From Veronia nyctiphanis (GTDB lineage Bacteria; Pseudomonadota; Gammaproteobacteria; Enterobacterales; Vibrionaceae): DNA of 42,291 bases. The translations under genes were made by a program, and so were the position numbers. The DNA lies in the NCBI RefSeq assembly GCF_004116385.1, contig NZ_PEIB01000038.1, positions 1 to 42,291 of the forward strand, written 5' to 3'. Positions 16,447 to 26,823 of the stretch are shown in pieces. Every line of letters starts with the position of its first letter. Position 1 is the first letter of the stretch. The notes beneath the pieces are model-generated. The model saw nothing but the letters and a program-made list of their open reading frames with translations. It was not told where the DNA came from and ran no database searches.

Positions 16447-18417
16447 TTACTTGATTACCGCTGGATCTGGTTTTTCAATATAACCAGCATCGATTTCTTT
16501 TTTCAGTTGTTTGTAGAATTCAGGTAGCGAAAGTTTGGATTTGGTCCAAACTTCTCGAGCGTCAGCTTTTCCATCTTGTTGATGTATTAAATATGCGAGT
16601 GGCGAGAGACTATCGATGTTGGCATCGGTGGTAGTCAGAATAGTCGAAATCAACATACTTTTGTCCGAATTATTTTGTTCTTTCACTTCATCTTCAGGAA
16701 GGCTAACAAACTCACCGACAATAGCATCTGTCAGTGATAATTGAGTTTGATTAATATCATTTAGTTTTTGTTTTAGCTGATCACATAATATATTCAGGCT
16801 ATTGATTTTATTTACAATACGTCTGAATTCTTGGGTAGGTGGGCATGGCACTAAAACGTTACTCAAAATTTCTAAATTAATGTTCTTTTGTGCTGTAGAG
16901 GGTGCATATTTCTCCAAGTTTTCTTTTGCTGTTTGTATGAAGTAATCAAAATAAACAGTTGGTATCAACTTCTCATATGGAGTGAAGCCGACAACACTAT
17001 CAGGGAAACAAGCATCAAACCCCAAGATGCCAGTGTCAGCAATATTTGCAGCTATAGTGATACACAAAGTACCCTTCGGCCACAACTGGCTTTGTGCTAG
17101 CCCAATATCATTATATTTAGCCGTATATGTTTCTATGAAGCCGTTGGAACGAGCGACATCTCCTGTTTGAACAAGTGGATACTCTCCGTCAACATAAAGC
17201 TGAGGGTCATTCCGAGGTCTGTGTTTTGATTTTCCGCGGGCTAGCTCGCCGAGATCAGGTAAACGACACCACTCCCAGCCCTCCGGCAATTCAAACGGCT
17301 TTTCGTCCTCAGCTATCGGTGGCAGGGCTTTTTGTTTTTTGATCTTCTTCTCTTTCACCAACTGTGCTTTTTCTTCCGCGATACGGGCCAGCAGTTCTGA
17401 GGCTGGCTCATCGGTCGGGTCTTGCGGTACCAGTTTCCCCATCACCGCCAGTTGCAGGATGGTTCGCTTGAGCTGGTCGATGCTGTCTTCTGTGGTGAAC
17501 AGGGTGTCGAAATGCTTGCTGATTCGCGCCCAGTTTTGCATCAGTTCATCAGCATCGGCGCTGTTGGTCAGGGTGTTGAGCAGGGTTTCCACCAACACTT
17601 TGTGCGCATCAAGGCTGGCTTCGGTGTGCTGCTCTAACTGGTCGCACAGCGTCATCAGTTCGTCGACTTTAGCGACAATGCGGTGTTGTTCTTTGAGAGG
17701 TGGCAGAGGGTGAACAACTTTCTCCATACGTTCCTTAGTCATATGGATCATCGCTATACCGTTACCACTCGCTTTTATTCTCTCTGAGATCGCTTGGAGG
17801 AACAGTCTCGAGAAATGCTTATCAAGCGAAGTTTCACTGAAAATATCCATTTTCCAAATATGGTAGTGGTAAATTACTTTCCCACCATCCCAGATAAACG
17901 GACCAAATGAAGCAGACCAAGCATATATAAGATCGCCATTGTCGATATACTTGTCGGCCTCTAAATTCAGGTCAGAATAATACCAGTCATTTGATGTGAA
18001 GAGATTTCCAACTCTGAGTATCGGGGTACCACTTGCTAACATCTCTGCTTTCTTATATGCCCGCCCATTAATAACGTGGATAAGGTCTTCGATTTTTGCC
18101 GTTTTCCAGCTCTGTGGGTACTCAAAGAAATGTTCATCTTTGATATTTTTTTTTGCCCGAGACTTTTTGATTTTGCCTTGACTAAGTAGCGACTCTTTTG
18201 TCGCTATTGACTTTGAAAGTAAATTTTCAGCAGGCTCATCATTCGGATCCTGTGGCACCAACTTCCCACGCACTGCCAATTCCAGAATCAGCTCCCGTAG
18301 TTTTTTAATGCCATACAGCTCGCGCTTTTTGCTGCTGCCTCGGCCAGACGCTGACTTGGCCTTTACGGCAGACGTCCAGAGGTCGATATGGTCTGTGATC
18401 AATTTTTCCGCAGGCAT
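16447..18417 (-). CDS. hsdS: Type I restriction-modification specificity subunit HsdS
   Basis: 656 residues. Two target recognition domains are each preceded by the same helical segment: ILELAVRGKLVPQDP (about 47-61) and ILQLAVMGKLVPQDP (about 321-335). Each ends with a PLPPLKEQHRI or PCPPTQEFRRI motif that starts a conserved helix. An extra C-terminal domain of about 80 residues follows (from about 575), found in some HsdS proteins. It determines the bipartite DNA site read by the Hsd complex. Its start overlaps the stop of hsdM. TRD sequences are typically variable, so the target site cannot be predicted here. Confidence 0.93.
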   Translation of the reverse strand: MPAEKLITDHIDLWTSAVKAKSASGRGSSKKRELYGIKKLRELILELAVRGKLVPQDPNDEPAENLLSKSIATKESLLSQGKIKKSRAKKNIKDEHFFEYPQSWKTAKIEDLIHVINGRAYKKAEMLASGTPILRVGNLFTSNDWYYSDLNLEADKYIDNGDLIYAWSASFGPFIWDGGKVIYHYHIWKMDIFSETSLDKHFSRLFLQAISERIKASGNGIAMIHMTKERMEKVVHPLPPLKEQHRIVAKVDELMTLCDQLEQHTEASLDAHKVLVETLLNTLTNSADADELMQNWARISKHFDTLFTTEDSIDQLKRTILQLAVMGKLVPQDPTDEPASELLARIAEEKAQLVKEKKIKKQKALPPIAEDEKPFELPEGWEWCRLPDLGELARGKSKHRPRNDPQLYVDGEYPLVQTGDVARSNGFIETYTAKYNDIGLAQSQLWPKGTLCITIAANIADTGILGFDACFPDSVVGFTPYEKLIPTVYFDYFIQTAKENLEKYAPSTAQKNINLEILSNVLVPCPPTQEFRRIVNKINSLNILCDQLKQKLNDINQTQLSLTDAIVGEFVSLPEDEVKEQNNSDKSMLISTILTTTDANIDSLSPLAYLIHQQDGKADAREVWTKSKLSLPEFYKQLKKEIDAGYIEKPDPAVIK

Positions 18418-19936
18418 TACTTCACCTCTTCCACAACGGGTTCAACCACTCCAGCTACGGAGCTTTTGAGCGCATCACCAAGGATACCTTTCAGTTGGTT
18501 GCGCAGCGCAGTGATCTCTTGTTGTTGTTGCTGATAGGCGGCAAGCAGTTCGTCCGGGTCGTGGTTGACCACTTCGCCCTGATACGGGTTTTTGATATCA
18601 AGGTTAAAGTTGCGGGCGATGATCTCATCAATCGAGACCTTCCACGCATGGTTGTTTTCAACACGACTTGCGAAGCCGTCTTCTTCATTGCCCCACCACT
18701 CGATTTCTTCTTTGAACTCATCAAACTTCATCGGTTTGGTTTTGCTGTAGTTTTTCACGCCCTCTGGGTAAGGGTGCTCGTAAAACCACACGTCTTTGGT
18801 CGGCTTGCCTTTGGTGAAGAACAGAATGTTGGTTTTAATGCTTGTGTACGGGTTAAACACCCCGTTTGGCAGGCGCACGATAGTGTGCAGGTTACATTCT
18901 TCGGTCAGCAGCTTTTTGATTTTGGTTTTTACGCCTTCGCCAAACAGGGTGCCGTCTGGCAGTACCACCCCAGCGCGGCCGCCACTCTTGGTCTCAGAGC
19001 CCGGGTCCAACACTTCGATGATCAATTGCAGGAACAAATCTGCCGTTTCACGGGTTTGAAGCTCAGCAGGGAAGTTCTTTTCGATACCGTCTTCTTCGGT
19101 GCCGCCAAATGGTGGGTTGGTGGCGATCACGTTGATATCACTGTCCCAGTTCGACAGCGGTTTGTTCAGCGTGTTGTCGTGTCTGATTTGTGACGGCACC
19201 TCAATGCCATGTAGCATCATATTGGTAATACATAACAGGTGCGGCAGCTGTTTCTTCTCGACGCCATGGAACTGCTTTTGAAAGGTGTCGAATTGTTCGC
19301 TTCTGGTTGGTTTGTAGTTTTTCTTAATGTGATTGATCGAGCAGGTCAGGAAGCCACCTGTACCGCAGGAGGGGTCAAACACGTTTTCACCCAGCTTAGG
19401 ATCTAGGCGGTCAACAATAAAACGGGTGACGGCGCGGGGGGTATAAAACTCACCCGCATTGCCTGCACTTTGCAGGTCACGCAAGATCTGCTCGTAGATA
19501 TCACCAAACAGGTGACGCTCGTTGGTATCGGTAAAATCGATTTCGTTGAGCTTGTTGATCACTTGACGCAACAGGGTACCGTTTTTCATGTAGTTAAAAG
19601 CATCGCTGAAGGCTTCTTTGACCACAAAACCGCGTGGGTTGGTATCGACTGGCGCGGACATGCTTTTCAGGGTGTAAAACAGCTCATCGTTAACGAACTC
19701 AAGCAGGCGATCACCCGTCATCCCCTCGGCATTCGCCGCCCAGTCGCGCCAGAGAAACTTCTCAGGGATGGGCGAGGTGTAGTCATCCTGTTCCATCTCA
19801 AGCCCTTCCTCCTGTGCATCAAACACTTTAAGGAATAACAGCCAGGATAACTGACCAAGCGCTGTGCATCGCCATCTACACCCGCATCCTTACGCATGAT
19901 GTCCTGAATAGACTTGATTACTGAACTGATAGACAT
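18417..19936 (-). CDS. hsdM: Type I restriction-modification DNA methyltransferase HsdM (frameshifted in this sequence)
   Basis: About 506 residues when one base is restored near 19858. The true start, ATG 19936, encodes MSISSVIKSIQDIMRKDAGV. That frame runs into a stop, while the neighbouring frame supplies QLSWLLFLKVFDAQEE and the rest, so a G is probably missing (GGG read as GG). The N6-adenine methylase motifs are intact: FYTPRAVTRFIVDRLDP, the SAM motif DPSCGTGGFL, and catalytic NPPF (ATNPPFGG). It methylates the site chosen by HsdS and is part of the restriction complex. A TATAAT on the minus strand at 19977-19972 is a likely promoter. Confidence 0.92.
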
Positions 19937-19971
19937 AATTTCTCGGCTAACTGAGGGGAAAATTGGCCGGA

Positions 19972-20053
19972 ATTATAGCCCAGATAGTCTCTCAGTTCAG
20001 TACCGATAACCCCGATTTATCTGAGGTTAACCGGGGTTTGATGATAACTGAAC
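19972..20053 (-). promoter_or_regulatory. Promoter region of hsdM with nested inverted repeats
   Basis: The 292-bp gap between hsdR and hsdM has no gene. It holds a TATAAT (minus, 19977-19972) 36 bp before the hsdM ATG. Upstream are nested inverted repeats, GTTCAGT (19995-20001) with ACTGAAC (20047-20053) and AACCCCG (20008-20014) with CGGGGTT (20032-20038). The outer arm overlaps the expected -35. These could be operators or an RNA structure at the end of the hsdR message. Confidence 0.5.
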
Positions 20054-20228
20054 AGAAGTTCGCCGTTTTCGACTTTGATTTAGACTGATTATTGTCTGAA
20101 GGTGGCGCGGTCACTGCTGGAAAAGACAAGAGGTATTAACGTTGCGGCTACCAAAAAAGTATACACGGAATTGCCTGTTTTATGGTGGGAGCAGGGTCAG
20201 TCTGGTGCTGACCCTGTAAACTCGAATG

Positions 20229-22685
20229 TTATGCGCTTTCGTAAATCGCGGCTTCTAATTCATTGACCGCCTCAAGATATTCCGGCTTTCCGCCAAACCC
20301 TTTTTTGATAATTTCTGGAAGGCTGCCGATATCGCTAAACGGAGCAACTTTCAGCACAGCAATGTTTTCAATCTCACTGACACCTTCATCGGCGTACTTA
20401 TCAAGCAGGTTATTGAGCACCTGTTGGGCTGTTTCGCCATACTTGGTGAAGTAATTACGCTTCTTGACGTTTTCTGCACGCTCTTTACGGGTGAGGGGGG
20501 GCTGATCGTAAACGACGTGGCAGACCATATCGAACGGGTCCATGTCTTTGCCAACTTCTTGCTCTAAGGCTTCCCAAATAATGCCTTGCTGGGCAAGCTC
20601 ATCAATGATGGCCTGTTTGCGGTCAGCGTCATTCCACTTTTTGGTGAAGTCATCCAAGGAGTCAAACTGCTGGGCCATGGCTTTGCGGGTGTAGTCTTTG
20701 AATGACTCGGTTACCAGCTTGCCATCGCTGTCGTAGTATTGAACACGCTCTGCGACTTTGGTGACTTGTACGCCTTTGACATGGAATTTTTTCACTTCTT
20801 CCTGCACGGGGTCGGGGTCTGATTGTCCACTCCCTTCGGTGCCAGCTTCAGTCCCGCTGTTACCGTAAGGTACTTCTGGCTCTTGAATTGTGCCCGGGTC
20901 GATATCTTCATCGCCAAATGGTGAGTCCTGATCGCCGTCTGTTCCATCAGTACCGTTCACTATATCGTTGAGGTCATCCTCATTATCGAAGTCTTCCGGC
21001 TTGGTGACTTTTACCCGCTCTGGAGTGCCATCAAAGCGTTCATCTGCAAAGAGTTCTGTGGCTTTTTTGAAATCGAGAATAGAGAACCATAGCTTGCCAA
21101 ATTTATCGTCGATTCGAGTACCACGGCCGATAATTTGCTTAAACTTGGTCATCGATTTAATGGTGGAGTCCAGCACTACTAATTTGCAGGTTTTTGCATC
21201 AACACCTGTAGTCATCAGCTCAGACGTCGTCGCAATCACTGGGTATCGCTTTTTCGGGTTGATGAAGTTATCAAGCTGCGCTTTGCCGTTCTCATCATCG
21301 CCGGTGATTTTCATGACGTACTTTTCGTTCTTTCCCATTTGCTCAGTGTTGCAGTTGGCAATTGCTCGGCGCATACGCTCTGCGTGATCGATGTCATTAC
21401 AGAACACGATGGTTTTCGCCATCGGGTCAGTGCGTTTTAGGTAGTTAGTTATTGTTTGGGCGACAAGCTCAGTACGCTCGTCAATCACCATGGTTCGGTC
21501 AAAGTCGCTCTGGTTGTATATGCGATCTGTGATGATTTCGCCATGTTTGTCGACCTGACCTTTAGTTGGTCGCCAGCCTTGGAGATCAACATCCAAATCC
21601 ACACGCACCACTTTGTAAGGAGCAAGGAAGCCATCTTCGATACCTTCTTTGAGAGAATAGGTATACACAGGCTCGCCGAAGTATTCGATGTTGGAAACTT
21701 CATCGGTCTCTTTGGGTGTCGCGGTTAGGCCAACTTGGGTGGCTGAACTGAAGTATTCCAGTATTTCGCGCCAGGCACTATCTTCAGATGCGCTTCCCCG
21801 GTGGCACTCATCAACAACAATCAAATCAAAGAAATCGGGACTGACTTTTTTGAAGATTTTCTTGTCTTCTTCTTGGCCTGTCATCGCCTGATAAAGGCCG
21901 AGATGAATTTCGAAAGCGGGGTCTATGGTGCGATTGCCAATTTTGGTCATCGCGGTACCAAAGGGTTGGAAATCGTTGTTTTTGGTTTGATCGACAAGGA
22001 TATTACGGTCAGCCAGAAACAGGATGCGTTTTTTGGCCTGAGCTTTCCACAACCGCCAAATGATTTGAAATGCGGTATAGGTTTTACCTGTCCCTGTTGC
22101 CATGACCAAGAGAATACGGTCGTCCCCACGAGATACGGCTTCAATGGTTTTATTGATGGCATGCATCTGATAATAACGTGGAGACTTGCCGCTGCCATCA
22201 TCATAGTAATCTTGCGTTACTAACGACATTTGATCGTCGTTATAGCCTTTCCAGCTGCGATACTTTTCCCATAGCGCTTCTGGTGAGGGGAAGTCTTCAA
22301 GCCTTATTTCAGTCTCAATTTTTGATGGGTTCGTTTTGTCGTGAAAAATGTACCCATCACCATTGGTCGCAAAGACAAAGGGGACTTGTAGTAAATCAGC
22401 ATAACCCAGCCCTTGCTGCATTCCTTTACCCACTTCGTGCTTGTTGGCTTTAGCCTCTACCACTGCCAATGGCATGCTGGGTTTGTGGTAAAGCACGATG
22501 TCTGCCGATTTCACTTTCTTCCGCGCAGCAATTTGCCCGCGAACAATGACCTTGCCGTCACGCAGTTTTACTTCCTGCCGGATTTGAGTCATTGGGTTCC
22601 AGCCTGCACCTTGAATGCTTGGCAGGATAAATTTGCTGATGATGTCGGCTTCGGAGAGCTGAGACTTGTTGATGGTAGAGGTCAT
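20229..22685 (-). CDS. hsdR: Type I restriction enzyme ATPase/nuclease subunit HsdR
   Basis: 818 residues, close to EcoEI-type R subunits. The N-terminal PD-(D/E)XK nuclease has D62 (ADIVLYHK) and E77-x-K79 (VVEAKANK). The SF2 translocase follows with Walker A ([10 protein letters not shown], about 195), the DECHRGS box, GLTATP and a later [10 protein letters not shown] motif. An acidic, Gly/Asp-rich linker runs around 575-620. It translocates DNA and cuts at a distance when HsdS meets unmethylated sites. It is transcribed ahead of hsdM with its own upstream region. No break is visible, so the restriction arm appears intact. Confidence 0.95.
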   Translation of the reverse strand: MTSTINKSQLSEADIISKFILPSIQGAGWNPMTQIRQEVKLRDGKVIVRGQIAARKKVKSADIVLYHKPSMPLAVVEAKANKHEVGKGMQQGLGYADLLQVPFVFATNGDGYIFHDKTNPSKIETEIRLEDFPSPEALWEKYRSWKGYNDDQMSLVTQDYYDDGSGKSPRYYQMHAINKTIEAVSRGDDRILLVMATGTGKTYTAFQIIWRLWKAQAKKRILFLADRNILVDQTKNNDFQPFGTAMTKIGNRTIDPAFEIHLGLYQAMTGQEEDKKIFKKVSPDFFDLIVVDECHRGSASEDSAWREILEYFSSATQVGLTATPKETDEVSNIEYFGEPVYTYSLKEGIEDGFLAPYKVVRVDLDVDLQGWRPTKGQVDKHGEIITDRIYNQSDFDRTMVIDERTELVAQTITNYLKRTDPMAKTIVFCNDIDHAERMRRAIANCNTEQMGKNEKYVMKITGDDENGKAQLDNFINPKKRYPVIATTSELMTTGVDAKTCKLVVLDSTIKSMTKFKQIIGRGTRIDDKFGKLWFSILDFKKATELFADERFDGTPERVKVTKPEDFDNEDDLNDIVNGTDGTDGDQDSPFGDEDIDPGTIQEPEVPYGNSGTEAGTEGSGQSDPDPVQEEVKKFHVKGVQVTKVAERVQYYDSDGKLVTESFKDYTRKAMAQQFDSLDDFTKKWNDADRKQAIIDELAQQGIIWEALEQEVGKDMDPFDMVCHVVYDQPPLTRKERAENVKKRNYFTKYGETAQQVLNNLLDKYADEGVSEIENIAVLKVAPFSDIGSLPEIIKKGFGGKPEYLEAVNELEAAIYESA

Positions 22686-22786
22686 AGTGCCAACTGTACA
22701 ACTAACTGGATGTTGGCATTATAACTGAGTTTGAACTTCTGGGTATCAGGTTGTTGTTGGTTCAAATTGCTAATTCATCAATAGAC

Positions 22787-23488
22787 TTACGTGAGATGGG
22801 AAATAACTCTCTGTTTCAAGTCTTCGAGTACTAAAAAGTCCTGAGGTTGGTAGCTACTCCAACTGGCAGCGTCATTGGTTGGACTTTCAAAGAGTATCCC
22901 TTTGTAATTTCTGAATATGGTTTGGTTGTCAGCACTTTGTGACCTTGGGTCTCGCTTAACGGCATCTGCAACCAATTTACTTAGAGCGTTAATTCTTCCC
23001 AGTAACTCTGACGAGTATGCTTTTGATTTCTCGTAGAGCGGGTGGATAAACGTTGACTGTGCAGGAAAGTGAGCCAGTACTCGCTTATATTCATCCGCTT
23101 CTCCCAGCATGACACGAAGTTCAGCCTCAGATTGGGCTTTTTCTTCGCAGATATACCCCAGAAAAGATCGTAAGGGCTCTTTTTGCGACTCAACATTATT
23201 GGGCGGCAAAATTGTGCGTTTGGCGGAAACGAAATGCAGTGCTTTGAAGCGATCAGTTTTGAAGTAACGGTTGCTTCCCTGCGCTTCATCCTGACGTTTT
23301 TCGAGAAAACCGCGATCTACCAGTTTGTAGATTTGGCGGTAGATAATCTTTCTTAGTGCCTGCTTATCGAAAAGCTCCGCGGTGTCCTCGAGTAAATCAT
23401 TTCTGATCTCCAATACCGAGAAGCCATCCATTTCATTCTCTATCAATGCTTTATACAACCATTGATTCAGGGGTACCGTTTGCTTCAT
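22787..23488 (-). CDS. Putative winged-helix DNA-binding regulator (cargo or element regulator)
   Basis: 233 residues. The N-terminal 85 residues look like a winged helix: VLEIRNDLLE, then IYRQIYKLVDRGFLEKR and a Tyr-Phe wing (SNRYFKTDRF). The rest is helical and not recognised. It diverges from xre, and the 101-bp gap holds two copies of the ACTTAG-N5-CTAAGT operator, so Xre may control both. It precedes hsdR by about 100 bp and may regulate restriction. Function is inferred from fold appearance only. Confidence 0.6.
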   Translation of the reverse strand: MKQTVPLNQWLYKALIENEMDGFSVLEIRNDLLEDTAELFDKQALRKIIYRQIYKLVDRGFLEKRQDEAQGSNRYFKTDRFKALHFVSAKRTILPPNNVESQKEPLRSFLGYICEEKAQSEAELRVMLGEADEYKRVLAHFPAQSTFIHPLYEKSKAYSSELLGRINALSKLVADAVKRDPRSQSADNQTIFRNYKGILFESPTNDAASWSSYQPQDFLVLEDLKQRVISHLT

Positions 23489-23511
23489 CTTGACTTAAAC
23501 ACTCAATAAAA

Positions 23512-23562
23512 ACTTAGGATTGCTAAGTATACAGAAATCGGTAAAACTTAGACAATCTAAGT
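23512..23562. promoter_or_regulatory. Twin operators between the winged-helix gene and xre
   Basis: ACTTAG-GATTG-CTAAGT at 23512-23528 and ACTTAG-ACAAT-CTAAGT at 23546-23562. Their starts are 34 bp apart, about three helical turns. The third copy in the window is at tniQ. Position in a divergent promoter region next to an HTH gene suggests autoregulation by Xre. Confidence 0.85.
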
Positions 23563-23589
23563 CGACATAGGTCAACCAGATATGACTCA

Positions 23590-23898
23590 GTGCAAAAAGA
23601 CAATCCAATCCCAACGAGGCTTAAAGAGGCCCGTAAAAAAGTCGGTATCACCCAGAAAGATCTGGGTGTAAGAATTGGTATGGAGCCGAGTTCTGCAAGT
23701 GGGCGAATGAACCACTATGAAAAAGGCCGCCACACACCAGATATTGGCACGCTTCGGCGCATGGCCGATGAACTTGGCGTGCCGCTCAATTACTTTTTCT
23801 GTGAGAGTGAGTTAAGTGCTGAGCTTGCCTGCTTGGTGGACAAGCTTAGCGATGAGGACAAGGCCGCGTTAATTGAGAAGTTGGATAGTGAGCGTTAA
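23590..23898 (+). CDS. xre: Xre-family HTH regulator of the CRISPR transposon
   Basis: 102 residues from GTG 23590. A Cro/CI-type helix-turn-helix spans about residues 8-66 (RLKEARKKVGITQKDLGVRI, then YEKGRHTPDIGTLRRMADEL). A short C-terminal acidic helix follows. Known I-F3 transposons encode an Xre protein that represses cas genes and controls guide expression around element entry. Here the shared operator at xre and at tniQ supports the same circuit. It is convergent with tnsC and the two overlap by 4 bp. It is the only + strand gene inside the transposon core. Confidence 0.88.
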   Translation: MQKDNPIPTRLKEARKKVGITQKDLGVRIGMEPSSASGRMNHYEKGRHTPDIGTLRRMADELGVPLNYFFCESELSAELACLVDKLSDEDKAALIEKLDSER

Positions 23899-24929
23899 CG
23901 TTTACTAATGAGTTGCCTAATCGGAATTGACTTCAATGCTGTGAAGGCGCGATCAAATCTCTCCCTTTTTCCTGTTTGGTCATCCAGTTCAAATCGTGTG
24001 TACTGCTGAATTGTTTGAATTTCTATGACGTTTGCTTTGTTATCAAAAGGATTCTTTCCATCCACAGTAAGGTCGGCGGCTTCTTTTAAATGTTTTCTAG
24101 TCAGTGTGTTAGCCCCTTTAAGTAATGCAATTTCCAGAGCATCCGCTAGCAAATCTTTCAACGCTCTCATTTCCCCCCGAGAATAAGCTAAAAGGGGGAG
24201 ACTGAACTCGGGCAGCTCTAACTCGGGGGGATTAGAAAAAGGCATTGACTTAGATAGCGCTCTCAGACTCTGCGCAAACCGCTTCATCTCTTCTTTGTTG
24301 TTAGTCCCGTCATTGTTGATAACTCTAAAATAAGGAAGCTCCCGAACGATGCGTATTCTTGACTCCCACTGGCTATCCCTAGCAATCTCCTTTGACCATG
24401 GCATACCAACAAACACCATCGAGACCGAAGCTTCTTCACTGATCATTTTTAATCGATTACTGATGTCTTTTTTGTCGTCGCTTGAACGAATTTCCACAAA
24501 CTCCTGACACTCATCAATAATTACCATGCCGATATCAGACTGTTTCAACTCTCGGATAACCATATCCGTTAAGCCGATTTCAGAGGCCTGCTTTACAAAT
24601 CGATTGTTTCTGCGGTGAGGATTTAAATCGTGCAGAATCCAGCTAAGTGTTTCTTGCAGTGATGGTCTCACTCTCGTTCTTAGTACCTTTGGACCAGTTT
24701 TTGTCTGGCTTGATTTGGTGAAATGCTCAAGCAGTGCAGATTTACCCGCACCTGTATCACCGAAAATCAACATTGAAGGTTTAAAACCTGCTCTGGCACT
24801 TTTACTTCGTAATTTTTCAAGGTCATTAAGAATCGCATCAAAGGGCGGAAATAATGCGAAAGATTGATTGAAATTAGACACTAGAAATTCAACTTCACTC
24901 ACGCTGTTATTCTTCATCGAGATCTCCAA
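23895..24929 (-). CDS. tnsC: TnsC, AAA+ transposition regulator
   Basis: 344 residues. Walker A is GDTGAGKS (57-64), and Walker B is GMVIIDECQEF (Asp139-Glu140). Sensor and lid regions follow, including MVFVGMP (about 175). TnsC polymerises on target DNA next to TniQ-Cascade and passes the site to TnsA/TnsB. The start overlaps the end of tnsB by 23 bp, and an internal Met at residue 5 is an alternative start. It is the last gene of tnsABC and ends convergently with xre. Confidence 0.95.
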   Translation of the reverse strand: MEISMKNNSVSEVEFLVSNFNQSFALFPPFDAILNDLEKLRSKSARAGFKPSMLIFGDTGAGKSALLEHFTKSSQTKTGPKVLRTRVRPSLQETLSWILHDLNPHRRNNRFVKQASEIGLTDMVIRELKQSDIGMVIIDECQEFVEIRSSDDKKDISNRLKMISEEASVSMVFVGMPWSKEIARDSQWESRIRIVRELPYFRVINNDGTNNKEEMKRFAQSLRALSKSMPFSNPPELELPEFSLPLLAYSRGEMRALKDLLADALEIALLKGANTLTRKHLKEAADLTVDGKNPFDNKANVIEIQTIQQYTRFELDDQTGKRERFDRAFTALKSIPIRQLISKR

Positions 24930-26823
24930 GTATTTCCTCCCAATCCTCTAGGAAGTCTGCTGCCTTTTGGAGCTCTTCCCCTTTGTTTTTCTTTGATGTA
25001 CTTTTTTGGGGTTTGGCTCTTTGGGATTCGATTGCTGCACTGCTAATACCTGAGAACTCTGCCATCTTTTTCATATTTTTTGGTGGTTTACGCTTTCTTT
25101 TAAAAGTACGTAAATCTTCGGTTTCATCTTCCATTCGGGCCGCCAATGCCAGACGAGCTTTTGCCAGCGAAAGCGTGTCTACATGTCCTTTTATGTATAA
25201 CTTGTGAGCGCGTTTGATAATGAGGTGTTCATGAAGCGAAAGATGCTTGGTATAGCCGACGGGATCATCACATGGCACTTCAATATAGCCATCGAACTCC
25301 TCAAGAAAAACGAAAATGCTCGACATGTCATCGGGGTCGACTTTGATGGTTTTTATCGCTGATTCTTGAGTCTGAGGAAACCTCGCGCGGTAGTCAGCGA
25401 GGGCTTGGCTGCGATAGAACAAGTCTTCATATTGAATGCCTTTCTCTGTTAGTTTCCGTTTATCTAACAGCCCCATGACAATAGAAAGTTGCTTGTTGTC
25501 CTTCACTGGCAGACGGGGAGGAGGAAGTGTTTTCACGCTTTGACTCCAATACAAATTGGGCAAGCGGTTGTTTCTTGAATTGGCCTTCGCGTTGTGAACA
25601 TCGATAATCCATCGATGTAGTTCTTCAACAAAGGTGGAGAACTTCATAACCGCCTTGTTGGCAGCGTCATAGTCACCTTTTTCAAGGACATTTGAAAATG
25701 TCTTTCCCGGTATGGTGTCGAGTAACGTTTGATTCAGAATACCGAATGACCTTTCAATGAAAGGTTTTAACCAAGGCTTTTTTACAGGATTATATTGGAC
25801 CGCAATGTTTAGTTCTGTACAGGCATCATCGATACTTTTGGACCAAAACTCAGCCCCATTGTCCATCACCAGCCTTTCGATTTTCCCCTCGCAAAGCCAC
25901 TGGTTGTTAAGCTCAATCGGTAAGTCTTTAACGTAGTCTTTAGGCTTCATGGCATTTAGTAACGCCTTAGCAACTGTCGCATATCCAGGTGCATGAAAAC
26001 CCAGATGGAAACCAATGATGCAGCCGCTAAAGACATCGATAAGCATGGTCAAACAAGGGCGCCCAATAGGGACAAGGTACTCATCATGGAGCAGCATCAA
26101 ATCGAGTTGTGTATGATCGATTTCAACGCGTTCTAACACTCGCGTCGGCGGTTTATGTTTAGCATTATGGCGATACCAGAGATCTGCGAAGTATTTGCCA
26201 TGCCTTTGAAGGGCGACAGCATAAGGTGGGAGTTGTTTGAGCCTTCTTGAGAACGTTTTATAGCTGACGCAGGGTATTTTTCCGGCAATAATGTTTTCAT
26301 TGGCGACATCAATAGAGTCTGAGTAGCGTTCATAGGCTTTAGAAATCTTTGGTCTTTCCGCCTGAAGCCAACTTTGCACGGCCAGATCGAAGTAATACTC
26401 ATCGCCCTCGATCTTCGGTTTACGGTTGCCCTTGGCATGATTTCTTACGATTAGAGATTTCAAATCGCCGTCGCTTTTTTCATAGCGTTCCCTCCAGCGC
26501 AAAACTGTTCTTGGGCTTGGAGTAGAAATCGTGATGTCATGTTTATGCTTTTCGATTAACGCTTTTACTTGGTCTAACGGCCAAGGCCCGTTAAGTTCCT
26601 TTCCAATAAGTGACAGAAGCTTAAATCTCTCTAAGGCTTCATTTTTTCGTTCTTCAGGGAAACTGTCTAAATCTCGTTCATAAACCGTTACTTCATTCAG
26701 AGGACGGTAACAAAGATCTGGGTCTTCCTTGGAAACATCATCGATATGATTTTTGCTGTTACTTAGCAGTTTACGTTGAGATTCGTCATCGAATGGGCCT
26801 TTATCGCTCATTCTTTCACCCAC
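24907..26823 (-). CDS. tnsB: TnsB, DDE transposase
   Basis: 638 residues. The RNase H-like catalytic triad is D236 (VEIDHTQLD), D321 (LVMDNGAEFW) and E357 (KPFIERSFG), all present. N-terminal helical DNA-binding domains precede the core (for example SPRTVLRWRERYEK around 103-116). A basic C-terminal tail (TFKRKRKPPKNMKK) likely carries the TnsC-contacting region. It cuts the 3' ends of the element and joins them to target DNA. The gene overlaps tnsA by 16 bp; MSDKGPF at residue 5 is an alternative start. Confidence 0.96.
   Translation of the reverse strand: MGERMSDKGPFDDESQRKLLSNSKNHIDDVSKEDPDLCYRPLNEVTVYERDLDSFPEERKNEALERFKLLSLIGKELNGPWPLDQVKALIEKHKHDITISTPSPRTVLRWRERYEKSDGDLKSLIVRNHAKGNRKPKIEGDEYYFDLAVQSWLQAERPKISKAYERYSDSIDVANENIIAGKIPCVSYKTFSRRLKQLPPYAVALQRHGKYFADLWYRHNAKHKPPTRVLERVEIDHTQLDLMLLHDEYLVPIGRPCLTMLIDVFSGCIIGFHLGFHAPGYATVAKALLNAMKPKDYVKDLPIELNNQWLCEGKIERLVMDNGAEFWSKSIDDACTELNIAVQYNPVKKPWLKPFIERSFGILNQTLLDTIPGKTFSNVLEKGDYDAANKAVMKFSTFVEELHRWIIDVHNAKANSRNNRLPNLYWSQSVKTLPPPRLPVKDNKQLSIVMGLLDKRKLTEKGIQYEDLFYRSQALADYRARFPQTQESAIKTIKVDPDDMSSIFVFLEEFDGYIEVPCDDPVGYTKHLSLHEHLIIKRAHKLYIKGHVDTLSLAKARLALAARMEDETEDLRTFKRKRKPPKNMKKMAEFSGISSAAIESQRAKPQKSTSKKNKGEELQKAADFLEDWEEILGDLDEE

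Noticed and set aside
18495-19193. Long + strand open frame of 232 codons opposite hsdM
   Set aside because: It is antisense to clear methyltransferase motifs, has no ribosome site or family features, and is explained by codon bias of hsdM.
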